A stretch of DNA of 64,000 nucleotides from Trebonia sp963843745 (GCA_963843745.1 CAWJLP010000017.1:1-64000), one strand, 5' to 3'; shown: positions 31,356 through 40,888, counted from the first letter of the stretch. Made by a program: numbers and translations. The notes: generated by a model from the letters alone, not told the origin.

Positions 31356-32616
31356 GTGCTCGCGGTGAATTCACGGGAAGAGCTGGTGTACCTGCTCGGT
31401 GAGGCATGTGAAATCGAGCACGGCTTGATGTGCGAGTACCTGTACGCGCAGTTCTCGCTCAAGCGCGGACCGGATGAAGGCCTGACTCCGTTCCAGCTCG
31501 CCCGGGTGCAGGCGTGGGAAGCGGCGCTGATCGGCGTGATCAAGCAGGAGATGCTGCACCTGGCCCTGGCCACCAACATCGTGACGGCCGTCGGGGCAGC
31601 CCCTCATTTCGAGAGGCCCAACTTCCCAATCTTGTCCCGCTGGTATCCGCCGGGCGTCCAGATCGCGCTGGTGCCGTTCGGCGAGCGGGCGTTGCGCCAC
31701 TTCATCTACCTCGAGCGGCCCGAGGGAATGGCGCTGGACGACGCGGCCGGGTTCGCGGCCGGCCTGGCACGCCGAGCCGCTGACTGCCGGCGACGCCGGG
31801 CCCGTCGCCGTGCCGGAGCAGTGGCGGACGGTGGGCCACCTGTACCGGGGGATCGAGGCCGGCCTGGCCGCCCTGTGCGCCCGGTATGGTGAGGACGCCG
31901 TGTTCATCGGGCCGACCCGGGCGCAGGCGGTAACCGATATCTTCGAGTGGCCCGAGTTGCTCGCGGTCACCGACCTGGCCTCGGCGCGCCGTGCGATCGA
32001 GACGATCGTCGAGCAGGGCGAGGGGGCGCGCGGTGACTGGATTAGGTCACACTTTGGCACCTTCGTGGGAATCCTCGAGGACCTGCTGGCCGAGCAGGCC
32101 GCCGACCCCAGGTTCGATCCGGCCCGGCCGGTAGAGCCGGCTTTTGTGCGGCTGCCTCCTGACGTCCAGGCCGGAACCCTGATCGAGGACCCCGTCACCG
32201 CCCAGGTCGCCGACCTGGTCAATGGCCTGTATGAGGTCGTGCTCCAGGTGCTCAGCCGGTATTACATTCACCACGCCGAGACTGCGGCCGAATTCGACAC
32301 GCTGGCCCGCACCGCGAAACACCTGATGAACTGGGTAATGCGTGAGCTGGGGCCGGTGCTGACCGCCTTGCCGATAGGCCCGTCCCACCCGGGCCAGACC
32401 GCCGGTCCCGCTTTCGACATCACCTATCGCGCCAGCTTCTTGCTGCCGCACCAGGAAGCGGCCTGGAAGATCATCAAGGAACGGCTGGATGTCCTGGAGG
32501 AGGTCTGCGCTTCCCTCGCCCGGCAGACGGGCCTCGGCGCCCTCGCCCCACTGGCCGGCAAGCTGCACTCGATGAGCCAGGACATCGCGGCGTACATCCC
32601 CACGACGGCTGACTAA
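31356..32616 (+). pseudogene. Ferritin-like (VioB/iminophenylpyruvate dimer synthase-type) gene split by a frameshift
   Basis: Two partial frames join into one family member of about 415 residues. The first (from GTG 31356) carries SREELVYLLGEACEIEHGLM, KQEMLHLALATNIVTAVG and FIYLERPEGMALDD, then becomes Arg-rich nonsense after about 31770. The second frame (+1) continues with EPLTAGDAGPVAVPEQW, GHLYRGIEAGLAALCARYGE, VFIGPTRAQAV and, at the C terminus, RASFLLPHQEAAWKIIKERL, ending at 32616. One indel near 31760-31775 explains the break. The metal-ligand Glu/His residues are in the first part. It is either a broken gene or a sequencing error. No secondary-metabolite neighbours are seen, so its role is open. 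Confidence 0.75.
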
Positions 32617-32795
32617 CCGCGGAGAGCTCGGCGGCGTCGCGTAGCAACCCGGCACGCGGCCATGAGGATGTACGGGTATGCAGACGAGGCGCGTCCGTTG
32701 CCGTAGCGGGTAGCCATACTTATGCCGCATTACGGCCGCGTCGTAGGCTCATGAGGGCGGGGCCTGCCATGGCCCTAGATAGGAAGTGACACGCA

Positions 32796-34262
32796 GTGGC
32801 TGCTGACCTGACGGCGCTGACCGGGCTCGACGTCCCGACCGGCCTGCTCATCGGAGGCGAGTGGGGCGGCGGCCGGGGCGGCGGCACGTTCCCCGTGCTC
32901 GACCCCGCCACCGAGGAGCCGCTCGCGGAGGTCGCGGACGGCAGCGTGGAGGACGCGCTCGACGCGGTCGGCGCGGCGCACGCCGCGCTGCCCGGCTGGG
33001 CCGCGACGCCGCCGCGGCAGCGCGGCGAGATCCTGCGCAAGGCGTTCGAGCTGATGACGCAGCGGGCCGAGTCCATCGCCAGGCTGATGTCGGCGGAGAA
33101 CGGCAAGTCGCTGCGCGACGCGCGGGGCGAGGCGACGTACGCCGCCGAGTTCTTCCGCTGGTACGCGGAAGAGGCCGTCCGCATCGAGGGCACCTTCATG
33201 CGGGCGCCGTCCGGCGCGAACCGGATCCTCACGATGCGCCAGCCGATCGGCGTGTCCGTCCTCGTCACGCCCTGGAACTTCCCGGCCGCGATGGCCACTC
33301 GCAAGATCGGCCCGGCGCTCGCGGCCGGCTGCACGGTGGTGCTCAAGCCCGCCGGGGAGACGCCGCTGACCGCGCTGGCCATCGCCGGGCTGCTGTCCGA
33401 GGCGGGTGTCCCGGACGGCGTGGTGAACGTGCTCACCTCCCGCAAGTCGGGGGCGACGGTGTCGGCGATGCTGCACGACCCGCGGGTCCGCAAGCTGTCT
33501 TTCACGGGGTCCACCGAGGTCGGCAGGATCCTGCTGCGCGAGGCGGCCGACAACGTGATCAGCTGCTCGATGGAGCTGGGCGGCAACGCGCCGTTCATTG
33601 TCTTCGACGACGCCGACATCCCCGCGGCGGTGGAGGGCGCGCTGATCGCGAAGATGCGCAACGGCGGCGAGGCCTGCACCGCGGCCAACCGTTTCTACGT
33701 GCACGAGGCGGTGGCCGACGAGTTCACCAGGACGTTCGCGGCCCGCCTGGCGGCACTGAAGGTCGGCCCCGGCCTCGAGGAGGGCACCGAACTCGGCCCG
33801 CTGGTCAACGAGGACACCAGGTCCAAGGTGGCCGAGCTGGTGGACGGCGCCACCTCAGCCGACGGCGCCAAGGTGGTGACCGGCGGCCGCAAGCCGGACC
33901 GGCGCGGCTTCTTCTACGAGGCGACGCTGCTCGACGGGGTGCCCGCGCAGGCCGCGATCCTGGACACCGAGATCTTCGGGCCGGTGGCACCGGTGGTGCG
34001 GTTCACCGACGAGGCGGACGCGATCCGGTGGGCCAACGCGACGGAGTTCGGCCTGGTGTCCTACGTCTACACGCGCGATCTGAGCCGGGGGCTGCGGGTG
34101 TCAGAGGCGCTCGAGGCGGGCATGATCGGGCTGAACCGCGGCCTGGTCTCTGACCCGGCCGCGCCGTTCGGCGGCGTGAAGCAGTCCGGCATCGGCCGGG
34201 AAGGCGCCCACGACGGGCTCCTCGAATACACCGAGACAAAGTACATAGCAACGGACTGGTAA
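32796..34262 (+). CDS. NAD(P)-dependent succinate-semialdehyde-type aldehyde dehydrogenase
   Basis: 488 residues of the ALDH superfamily. Cofactor and catalytic motifs are TPWNFPAAMATRKIGPALAA, LSFTGSTEVGR, the general base in MELGGNAPFIVF and catalytic Cys in NGGEACTAANRFYVHE. The closest textbook relatives are GabD-type succinate-semialdehyde dehydrogenases, which feed 4-aminobutyrate carbon into the TCA cycle; other aldehydes are possible. GTG start at 32796. It is monocistronic, with about 180 non-coding bases before it and 219 after. Confidence 0.9.
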   Translation: MAADLTALTGLDVPTGLLIGGEWGGGRGGGTFPVLDPATEEPLAEVADGSVEDALDAVGAAHAALPGWAATPPRQRGEILRKAFELMTQRAESIARLMSAENGKSLRDARGEATYAAEFFRWYAEEAVRIEGTFMRAPSGANRILTMRQPIGVSVLVTPWNFPAAMATRKIGPALAAGCTVVLKPAGETPLTALAIAGLLSEAGVPDGVVNVLTSRKSGATVSAMLHDPRVRKLSFTGSTEVGRILLREAADNVISCSMELGGNAPFIVFDDADIPAAVEGALIAKMRNGGEACTAANRFYVHEAVADEFTRTFAARLAALKVGPGLEEGTELGPLVNEDTRSKVAELVDGATSADGAKVVTGGRKPDRRGFFYEATLLDGVPAQAAILDTEIFGPVAPVVRFTDEADAIRWANATEFGLVSYVYTRDLSRGLRVSEALEAGMIGLNRGLVSDPAAPFGGVKQSGIGREGAHDGLLEYTETKYIATDW

Positions 34263-34481
34263 CAGCCACGGATTGGCTGCGCCGGTCACCGCACAATAGG
34301 CCGCTGTACGGATAGCGCGTTCGTACGGCGGCCTTCGCGCGTCTGGCGCGACGCCCGGAGACCCGGAGACCCGTCGGTTGCTGCGAAGAACGTCTGTGTA
34401 CGCGCAGTCATCCCGGTAGGGTAGGTGCGCAAACGGGGTAGCGGCACGTTGCGTCTTCACGAACATGCGGAGGTATCAGCG

Positions 34482-35696
34482 ATGGCGGGATCGCCTGCAG
34501 GCGACCAGTTCGACCGCGACGTGGTCGTCATCGGCGGGTGTGGCCACGTGGGCCTGCCACTGGCGATCGCGTTCGCCGACCGGGGCGCCCGGGTGGGCAT
34601 CTATGACGTGAGCGAGGCCGCCGTCGCCACCGTGAACGCGGGCCAGCTCCCGTTCGACGAGCCAGGCGCGGCCGGGGTGCTGGAGCGGGTGGTGACAGAC
34701 GGCCGGCTGATGGCCTCCGCCGACCCGTCGATCGTCGGCTCGGCCGAGCACGTCGTGGTGGTCATCGGGACGCCCGTCGACGAGCACCTGAACCCGGACC
34801 AGACCGCGATCCCCAAGGCGCTCGGCGGCTGCGCCCCGTTCCTCCGCGACGGCCAGCTGCTGATCCTGCGCTCCACCGTCTTCCCCGGCGTCACCGCCCT
34901 CGTGGAGAAGATGGTCGTCGGCCTCGGCGTGTCGATCGACGTGGCGTTCTGCCCGGAGCGGATCGCCGAGGGCAAGGCGATGACCGAGCTGTTCGAGCTG
35001 CCGCAGATCGTGTCCGCGCGGTCGCCGCGGGGCACGGAGCGCGCCGCGAAGCTGTTCGGCCTGCTGACCGACAGCATCGTCGAGCTGTCCCCCGAGGAAG
35101 CCGAGCTGGCGAAGCTGTTCACCAACGTGTGGCGGTACATCAAGTTCGCCACGGCCAACCAGTTCTACATGATGGCCAACGACCGCGGCCTCGACTTCGA
35201 GCGGATCCGCAAGGGGCTGTCCCAGGACTACCCGCGCGCCGCCGACATGCCGGGCGCCGGGTTCGCCGCCGGGCCGTGCCTGTTCAAGGACACGATGCAG
35301 CTCGCGGCGTTCAACAACAACAACTTCACGCTCGGGCACACCGCGATGACGATCAACGAGGGGCTGCCGCTCTACCTCGTGCACCGGCTCGAGCAGCGGT
35401 TCGACCTGCCCTCGATGACCGTCGGCATCCTCGGGATGGCCTTCAAGGGCGAGTCCGACGACATCAGGTCCAGCCTGTCGTACAAGCTCAAGCGGATCCT
35501 GGAGTTCAAGGCCGGCGCGGTGCTGTGCGCCGACCCGTACGTCACCGTCGACCCGAACCTGCTGCCGCAGGACGAGGTCATCGCGCGGTCCGACCTGCTG
35601 GTGATCGCCACGCCGCACCCGGAGTACCGTCGCCTGGAGACGGACAAGCCGGTGGCGGACATCTGGAACGTGCTCGGGACGGGTGTGCGGGTATGA
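34482..35696 (+). CDS. Nucleotide-sugar (UDP-glucose/GDP-mannose family) dehydrogenase
   Basis: 404 residues: N-terminal Rossmann motif VVVIGGCGHVGLPLAIAFAD, central FCPERIAEGKAMTEL and AELAKLFTNVWRYIKFATAN. The catalytic Cys segment is PGAGFAAGPCLFKDTM and the C-terminal UDP-binding region is GILGMAFKGESDDIRSSLSY. It oxidises a UDP-hexose or UDP-HexNAc to the uronate in two NAD-dependent steps. Start at 34482 has CGGAGGT upstream. It heads a four-gene glycan operon: its stop overlaps the GT2 start by four bases. Confidence 0.92.
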   Translation: MAGSPAGDQFDRDVVVIGGCGHVGLPLAIAFADRGARVGIYDVSEAAVATVNAGQLPFDEPGAAGVLERVVTDGRLMASADPSIVGSAEHVVVVIGTPVDEHLNPDQTAIPKALGGCAPFLRDGQLLILRSTVFPGVTALVEKMVVGLGVSIDVAFCPERIAEGKAMTELFELPQIVSARSPRGTERAAKLFGLLTDSIVELSPEEAELAKLFTNVWRYIKFATANQFYMMANDRGLDFERIRKGLSQDYPRAADMPGAGFAAGPCLFKDTMQLAAFNNNNFTLGHTAMTINEGLPLYLVHRLEQRFDLPSMTVGILGMAFKGESDDIRSSLSYKLKRILEFKAGAVLCADPYVTVDPNLLPQDEVIARSDLLVIATPHPEYRRLETDKPVADIWNVLGTGVRV

Positions 35697-36460
35697 CGCA
35701 AGCTGACACACCGCGGGTCACCGTGGTAGTGCCGGCCTACAACGAGGATGAGCACATCGTCCCCGTGCTAGACCGGCTCTTCGAGTCGGTCCACCTGCAG
35801 TGCGAGGTGCTCGTCGTCGTCGACTCGGCAGACGACACCACGATCCCGGTGGTGGCCGAGTACTCCCTGAAGGAACCGCGGATCCGCTGCGTGATCAACA
35901 CCTACGGCCGCGGGCCCGCCAACGCGATCAGGTTCGGCATCGACGCGGCGGCCGCGCCGGTGGCGGTCGTGACGATGGCGGACGGCTGCGACGACCCGCG
36001 GCAGATCGACGACCTGGCGCGGCTCGTGGACCGCGGGGTGGCGGTCGCCGCCGCCTCCCGGTACATGCCGGGCGGCCAGCAGGTGGGCGGGCCGATCCTG
36101 AAGGGGCTGATGTCCAAGAGCGCGGGGCGGTCCCTTAGGATGCTTGCGCACATCGGCACCAGGGACGCCACGAACTCGTTCAAGGCGTACTCCACCGACT
36201 TCGTCCGCAAGGTCGGCATCGACTCGCGAGACGGGTTCGAGATCGGCATCGAGCTCACGGCGAAGGCGAAGCGGCTGCGGATGCCGGTGGCGGAGATCCC
36301 CACGATCTGGCTTGACCGCCAGGCGGGGATGTCGAACTTCAAGGTCGCCAAGTGGATACCTGGCTACTTGCGGTGGTACCGGTTCGCCTTCGGGCCGCGG
36401 CTCACGCCTGAGCAAATCAGGGCCTACGGGCAGAGAATACGAAAGGACCACGACCAGTAA
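35693..36460 (+). CDS. Glycosyltransferase family 2
   Basis: 255 residues of the GT-A fold: PRVTVVVPAYNEDEHIVPVL at the N terminus, acidic motifs VVVDSADDTT and MADGCDDPRQIDDLA, then SFKAYSTDFVRKVG and FEIGIELTAKA. No membrane segments are evident, so it works on the cytoplasmic face, possibly as a dolichyl/polyprenyl-phosphate sugar synthase. ATGA overlap with the dehydrogenase and TAATG overlap with the epimerase show tight coupling. A polyprenyl-phosphate sugar from this enzyme could serve as donor for the GT-C-like proteins encoded downstream; that is inferred. Confidence 0.9.
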   Translation: MTQADTPRVTVVVPAYNEDEHIVPVLDRLFESVHLQCEVLVVVDSADDTTIPVVAEYSLKEPRIRCVINTYGRGPANAIRFGIDAAAAPVAVVTMADGCDDPRQIDDLARLVDRGVAVAAASRYMPGGQQVGGPILKGLMSKSAGRSLRMLAHIGTRDATNSFKAYSTDFVRKVGIDSRDGFEIGIELTAKAKRLRMPVAEIPTIWLDRQAGMSNFKVAKWIPGYLRWYRFAFGPRLTPEQIRAYGQRIRKDHDQ

Positions 36461-37485
36461 TGCAGAAGGTTCTGATCAGCGGGTCGGCGGGGTTCATCGG
36501 CGGCTACGTGGTCGAGGAACTGCTCGCCAAGGGCTACGCCGTCGTCGGCGTCGACAACTTCTCCAAGTACGGGAGGGTCGCGAAGTCGTACGACGACAAC
36601 CCGAATTATCAGCTGGTCGAGGGTGACTGCCGGGACGTCGAGCTGATGACGGATCTGCTGAAGGATTGCGACCACTTCATCGCGGGCGCCGCCATGATCG
36701 GCGGCATCTCCTACTTCCACACCTACGCCTACGACCTGCTCGCCACCAACGAGCGGATCATCGCGGCGTCCTGCGACGCGGCGATCAAGGCCCACAAGGA
36801 CGGCAAGCTCCAGAAGGTGACGTACCTCTCCTCCTCGATGGTCTTCGAGTCGACCACCGAGTGGCCGTCCTACGAGGGCCAGGAGCGCGAGGTGCCGCCG
36901 CCGCTGTCCTCTTACGGCTTCCAGAAGCTGGCCGTCGAGTACTTCGCGCGCGCCGCCTGGGACCAGTACAAGCTGCCGTACACGATCGTCCGGCCGTTCA
37001 ACTGCGTCGGCACCGGCGAGTCCCGCGCGCTCGGCGACGAGGAGATCCTGTCCGGCAACGTCAAGCTGGCGATGAGCCACGTGGTGCCCGACCTGGTCCA
37101 GAAGGTGCTCAAGGGCCAGGACCCGCTGCATATCCTCGGCTCCGGTGACCAGATCAGGCACTACACGTACGGCGCCGACCTGGCCCGCGGCGTGGTGCTG
37201 GCGATGGAGCACCCCGAGGCGAGGAACGAGGATTTCAACCTCTCCACGGCGCAGTCCACCACGGTGCTCGAGCTCGCCGAGGGCATCTGGCGGAAGGTCA
37301 AGGGCCCGGACGAGCCGTTGCGCTACGTCAGCGACGATCCGTTCGAGTACGACGTGCAGCGTCGCGTCCCGTCGACCGACAAGGCCAAGCGCGTGCTCGG
37401 CTTCGAGGCGACCACATCGCTCGACGACATGCTGGACGAGGTCATCCCTTGGATCGACCAGGCGATCAAGAACGGCACGATCTGA
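36460..37485 (+). CDS. NAD-dependent sugar epimerase/dehydratase
   Basis: 341 residues of the extended SDR family: GSAGFIGGYVVEELL cofactor motif, catalytic Ser in SSSMVFES and the YxxxK motif SYGFQKLAVEYF, RPFNCVGTGESRAL, and HYTYGADLARGVVLAMEHPE. It interconverts or dehydrates a nucleotide sugar, matching the dehydrogenase and transferase ahead of it in the operon. It is normal in length. The exact sugar cannot be deduced. Confidence 0.9.
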   Translation: MQKVLISGSAGFIGGYVVEELLAKGYAVVGVDNFSKYGRVAKSYDDNPNYQLVEGDCRDVELMTDLLKDCDHFIAGAAMIGGISYFHTYAYDLLATNERIIAASCDAAIKAHKDGKLQKVTYLSSSMVFESTTEWPSYEGQEREVPPPLSSYGFQKLAVEYFARAAWDQYKLPYTIVRPFNCVGTGESRALGDEEILSGNVKLAMSHVVPDLVQKVLKGQDPLHILGSGDQIRHYTYGADLARGVVLAMEHPEARNEDFNLSTAQSTTVLELAEGIWRKVKGPDEPLRYVSDDPFEYDVQRRVPSTDKAKRVLGFEATTSLDDMLDEVIPWIDQAIKNGTI

Positions 37486-39104
37486 CCGGTCAAACCCTCG
37501 AGGACGACCGCGACGCCGAGGCGTCGGCCGACGGCGGCAGCGCCGTCCGTCGCCGGCCCTGGTGGGTCTGGACGGTGCCGTTCGCGGCGGTGATGGGCGT
37601 GCTGCTGGTCCGCAACGCGTTCCTGTTCTCCACGCCGCTGCACGAGGACGCCGACATGGGGGCCAACTCGATCCTGATCGAGCAGGCCCGCCGGTTCACG
37701 CTCCTGGTCGGGCACTATTCCCGGGAGAAGTTCAACCATCCGGGGCCCGCCTTCCTGTACGTGCAGTCCTGGGGCGAGTCCATCTTCTGGGCGGTGCTGC
37801 ACGTGGTGCCGGCGGCCTGGAACGGGCAGCTGATCGCGGTGTACGCGCTGAACGCGCTGTTCGTCGCGCTCGTCGTCGGCACCGGCTACGGGGTGACCCG
37901 GTCGGTGCGCGCGGCCGCCGCCTGCTGCGCCGCGCTGCTCGTCTTCGCGGCCGTGAAGCCGGCGGTGTTCAGCTCGGACTGGATGCCGTACATCCTGGTC
38001 ATGCCGTACCTGGCCTTCCTGGTCGCGACCGCCTCCGTCGCCGCGGGCAACCTGCGGGACGCCTGGATCGCGGCGCTGGCCGGCTGGTTCCTGATCAACG
38101 GGAACGTGGCGTTCCTGTTCTTCGTCCCCGTGCTGGTCGCGGGCTGCCTGGTCGCGCTCGGCTGGCCACGCCGCCGGACGCTGGTGGCGTCAGCACGGTC
38201 GTTCTTCGTCAGGCAGCGGCGGGTGTGGATCCCCGTCGCAATCATCAGCGCGCTGTTCGCGTTCCCGATCGTGCTCAACACCGTGCTGCACTGGCCAGGC
38301 GAATTCGGCAAGTACCTGACCTACTCGTCGAAACAGGGCGACAACAGCCTGCATAAGGTGGCGCACTACGCGCTGTGGTTCTGGTGGTCAGGGTCGGCTC
38401 GCGTCGGCTGGCTGGTCCCGGTCGCCGCCTACGTCGTGGCGGGCCTGCTGACGTGGCGGCTGGCGCCAGGCCCGGCCCGCCGGTTCTGCGTCTCGCTGAT
38501 CGCCTTCGTCGCGCTGTCGTCGGTCGCGTTCCTGGTCTACGCCGTCGTGGCGATCGACGAGCTGGACCCCACCGGGTACTTCATCGGCTACTTCTACTGG
38601 TCAGCGCCGGCGATCATGCTCCTCGCCGCGCTGTTCGCGCTGGCGGAGAAGCTGCCCTCGCTGCCCGGCCTCGCGGTAGCGGCAACGGCCGCCGTGGTCG
38701 CCTGCGCCGCCTTCGCGGTCGTCCCGCAAACCACGACGAGCACGAACCACACCGACCCGCGGGTCCTGGCGACGGGCCCGGACACGGACCAGTCGCTGCC
38801 GGACGGCGTCGCCAAAATGGCCGCGATCGCCGATGGCCGGCCCGTCGTTTTGCTACGCCTTCAGCACAACACCTGGCCGTCGATGACCGGCCTCCTCGTG
38901 CAGGCCGAACGCGCCGGCGTCACGGCCTGCGTCGCCGGTCCCTACTGGGAATTCATGGTCACGAGCCAGTTCATCTGCACCCCTGCCGAGCTCGCCGACG
39001 GCGCGAAATTCGGCCTTTACCTGCCAGGTCAGGTCCCGCGCGGTGCGCAAGTAGTGTTCAGGTTGCGGCGAAGCATAGTGACTCCCGTGCCATCGGGAAC
39101 GTAG
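37449..39104 (+). CDS. Polytopic membrane protein, GT-C glycosyltransferase-like
   Basis: About 551 residues if the TTG at 37449 is used, which overlaps the epimerase by 37 bases; a later GTG near residue 42 would trim the hydrophilic start. About ten hydrophobic helices follow. The first extracytoplasmic loop has acidic residues typical of GT-C enzymes (STPLHEDADMGANSILIEQA) and then KFNHPGPAFLYVQSWG. The C-terminal ~110 residues are a soluble, probably external domain. It most likely transfers a lipid-linked sugar outside the membrane. It is distinct in sequence from the five HGN/TTELP paralogues further on. Confidence 0.75.
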   Translation: MDRPGDQERHDLTGQTLEDDRDAEASADGGSAVRRRPWWVWTVPFAAVMGVLLVRNAFLFSTPLHEDADMGANSILIEQARRFTLLVGHYSREKFNHPGPAFLYVQSWGESIFWAVLHVVPAAWNGQLIAVYALNALFVALVVGTGYGVTRSVRAAAACCAALLVFAAVKPAVFSSDWMPYILVMPYLAFLVATASVAAGNLRDAWIAALAGWFLINGNVAFLFFVPVLVAGCLVALGWPRRRTLVASARSFFVRQRRVWIPVAIISALFAFPIVLNTVLHWPGEFGKYLTYSSKQGDNSLHKVAHYALWFWWSGSARVGWLVPVAAYVVAGLLTWRLAPGPARRFCVSLIAFVALSSVAFLVYAVVAIDELDPTGYFIGYFYWSAPAIMLLAALFALAEKLPSLPGLAVAATAAVVACAAFAVVPQTTTSTNHTDPRVLATGPDTDQSLPDGVAKMAAIADGRPVVLLRLQHNTWPSMTGLLVQAERAGVTACVAGPYWEFMVTSQFICTPAELADGAKFGLYLPGQVPRGAQVVFRLRRSIVTPVPSGT

Positions 39105-39113
39105 CCTAGTGAC

Positions 39114-40472
39114 GTGGACCGGCGAATATTCGGGCTTGAGAACGAGTACGGCGTTACGTGCACCTTCCGCGGGCAGCGGCGGCTGTCACCGGATGAGGTA
39201 GCCCGCTACCTCTTCCGTCGCGTGGTGTCCTGGGGCCGTAGCAGCAACGTCTTCCTGCGGAACGGGGCGCGGCTGTACCTCGACGTAGGCAGTCACCCGG
39301 AGTACGCGACCCCGGAGTGCGACAACGTTGTCGACCTCGTCGCGCACGACAAGGCGGGCGAGCGGATCCTCGAGGGCCTGCTCGTGGACGCGGACCGCCG
39401 CCTGCGGGAAGAGGGCATCGCCGGCGACATCTACCTGTTCAAGAACAACACCGACTCGGCGGGCAACTCCTACGGCTGCCACGAGAACTACCTGGTGGGC
39501 AGGCACGGGGAGTTCGGCAGGCTGGCGGACATCCTGATCCCGTTCCTGGTCACCAGGCAGATCATCTGCGGCGCGGGCAAGGTGCTGCAGACGCCGCGCG
39601 GCGCGGTGTACTGCGTCAGCCAGCGCGCCGAGCACATCTGGGAGGGCGTGTCGTCAGCGACAACGCGGTCCCGGCCGATCATCAACACCCGCGACGAGCC
39701 GCACGCCGACGCGGAACGGTTCCGTCGGCTGCACGTCATCGTCGGCGACTCCAACATGAGCGAGACCACGATGCTGCTGAAGGTCGGCGCGACCGACCTG
39801 GTGCTGCGCATGGTCGAGGCCGGCGTGGTGCTCCGCGACATGACGCTGGACAACCCGATCAGGGCGATCCGCGAGGTCAGCCACGACATGACCGGGCGGT
39901 CCCGGGTCCGGCTGGCGAACGGCCGGGAGATGAGCGCCCTGGAGATCCAGTACGAGTACCTGTCCAGGGCGAGGGACTTCACCGACGCCAACGGCCTGGA
40001 CCCGATCAGCAAGCGCGTCCTGGAGATGTGGGAGCGGGCGCTGTCCTCGATCGAGGAAGGCAACCTGGACAAGATCGCGCGGGAGATCGACTGGGTGACC
40101 AAGTACCAGCTGATCGAGCGGTACCGCGTCAAGCACGACCTGCCGCTGTCCGCGCCGCGCGTCGCCCAGCTCGACCTGGCCTACCACGACGTACACCGCG
40201 GCCGCGGCCTGTACTACCTCCTCCAGCGCAACGGCGCGGTGGACCGCGTGACCAGGGACCTGGACATCTTCGAGGCCAAGTCCATCCCGCCGCAGACGAC
40301 CAGGGCCAAGCTGCGCGGCGAGTTCATCCGCCGCGCACAGGAAAAGCGCCGCGACTTCACCGTCGACTGGGTGCACCTGAAGCTGAACGACCAGGCCCAG
40401 CGCACGGTCCTCTGCAAGGACCCCTTCCGCTCCGTCGACGAACGCGTAGAAAAGCTGATCGCCGGCATGTAA
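39114..40472 (+). CDS. pafA: Pup--protein ligase
   Basis: A 452-residue PafA. Diagnostic segments are RIFGLENEYG with the catalytic Glu, LYLDVGSHPEYATPECDNVV with the catalytic Asp, DIYLFKNNTDSAGNSYGCHE and TRSRPIINTRDEPHADAERF. It attaches the small protein Pup to lysines of proteins destined for the proteasome. GTG start nine bases after the preceding stop. The usual upstream partners (dop, pup, prcBA) are not in this window; instead a glycan operon precedes it. The other members of the conserved locus follow, widely spaced, from 44.4 kb on. Confidence 0.97.
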   Translation: MDRRIFGLENEYGVTCTFRGQRRLSPDEVARYLFRRVVSWGRSSNVFLRNGARLYLDVGSHPEYATPECDNVVDLVAHDKAGERILEGLLVDADRRLREEGIAGDIYLFKNNTDSAGNSYGCHENYLVGRHGEFGRLADILIPFLVTRQIICGAGKVLQTPRGAVYCVSQRAEHIWEGVSSATTRSRPIINTRDEPHADAERFRRLHVIVGDSNMSETTMLLKVGATDLVLRMVEAGVVLRDMTLDNPIRAIREVSHDMTGRSRVRLANGREMSALEIQYEYLSRARDFTDANGLDPISKRVLEMWERALSSIEEGNLDKIAREIDWVTKYQLIERYRVKHDLPLSAPRVAQLDLAYHDVHRGRGLYYLLQRNGAVDRVTRDLDIFEAKSIPPQTTRAKLRGEFIRRAQEKRRDFTVDWVHLKLNDQAQRTVLCKDPFRSVDERVEKLIAGM

Positions 40473-40629
40473 GGGGAAGGCTGCCCCGCCTGCACGTCCG
40501 CGCACCACTGCGGCACGTCCGGGGCAGTCGTCCTCACTTATCCCGAACGTACGGTTCGTCCCACTGGCCCCATCCGTGACTCACGTCCCGGCCAGCCGTC
40601 TCCATGGAACCGCCTCGAGCCGCATCGAC

Positions 40630-40703
40630 CCACTTAGGGCGCGAAACACACCGAAAACCGTCCGGTATGTCCGATTTTCACGTACCTTTCGCGCCCTAAG
40701 TGG
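40630..40703. repeat. 74-base palindromic element with perfect 17-bp arms
   Basis: ccacttagggcgcgaaa (40630-40646) pairs exactly with tttcgcgccctaagtgg (40687-40703). The 40-base loop contains, on the minus strand, tgaaaatcggac, resembling the loop of the palindromes at 20.2 kb although the arms differ. It may act as a bidirectional terminator for pafA and the opposing gene. Confidence 0.85.
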
Positions 40704-40713
40704 CCCACGTCAC

Positions 40714-40728
40714 TGATAACAGCAAGAA
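40714..40728 (+). repeat. Dispersed motif TGATAACAGCAAGAA, copy 3
   Basis: Exact copy, 10 bases after the 17-bp-arm palindrome. It is followed directly by gcagcgggctgccgcccgcc, which can form a small GC hairpin (cgggc-tgcc-gcccg). Confidence 0.85.
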
Positions 40729-40774
40729 GCAGCGGGCTGCCGCCCGCCCGAGGTGCACGGCCGTGTCCTCTAGC

Positions 40775-40789
40775 TGATAACAGCAAGAA
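40775..40789 (+). repeat. Dispersed motif TGATAACAGCAAGAA, copy 4
   Basis: Exact copy 61 bases after copy 3. The downstream sequence gcggcgggctgccgccca repeats the hairpin of copy 3 with small changes, so copies 3 and 4 form a tandem pair with a ~60-base period. Confidence 0.85.
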
Positions 40790-40817
40790 GCGGCGGGCTG
40801 CCGCCCACCTAGACCGG

Positions 40818-40863
40818 TTTGTCCCTGTTTTCTGCTGTCAGAGCAGCAGAAAACAGGGACAAA
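40818..40863 (-). terminator. Perfect 20-bp-arm palindrome after the 40889 gene
   Basis: tttgtccctgttttctgctg (40818-40837) and cagcagaaaacagggacaaa (40844-40863) pair exactly around tcagag. It starts 25 bases beyond the minus-strand stop. Its right-arm sequence also occurs at the extreme left of the window (3-20). It is probably a terminator, but its recurrence suggests a dispersed repeat. Confidence 0.75.
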
Positions 40864-40888
40864 TGCCTGCAGGCCAGGTAGCGCGGCG

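Larger units (their letters stand above)
40473..40888. other. Convergent intergenic gap rich in palindromes
   Basis: 416 bases between the ends of pafA (+) and the membrane protein gene at 40889 (-). No credible gene is seen. It contains a 17-bp-arm palindrome (40630-40703), two TGATAACAGCAAGAA motifs (40714, 40775) each followed by GC-rich foldback sequence, and a 20-bp-arm palindrome (40818-40863). Confidence 0.75.
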
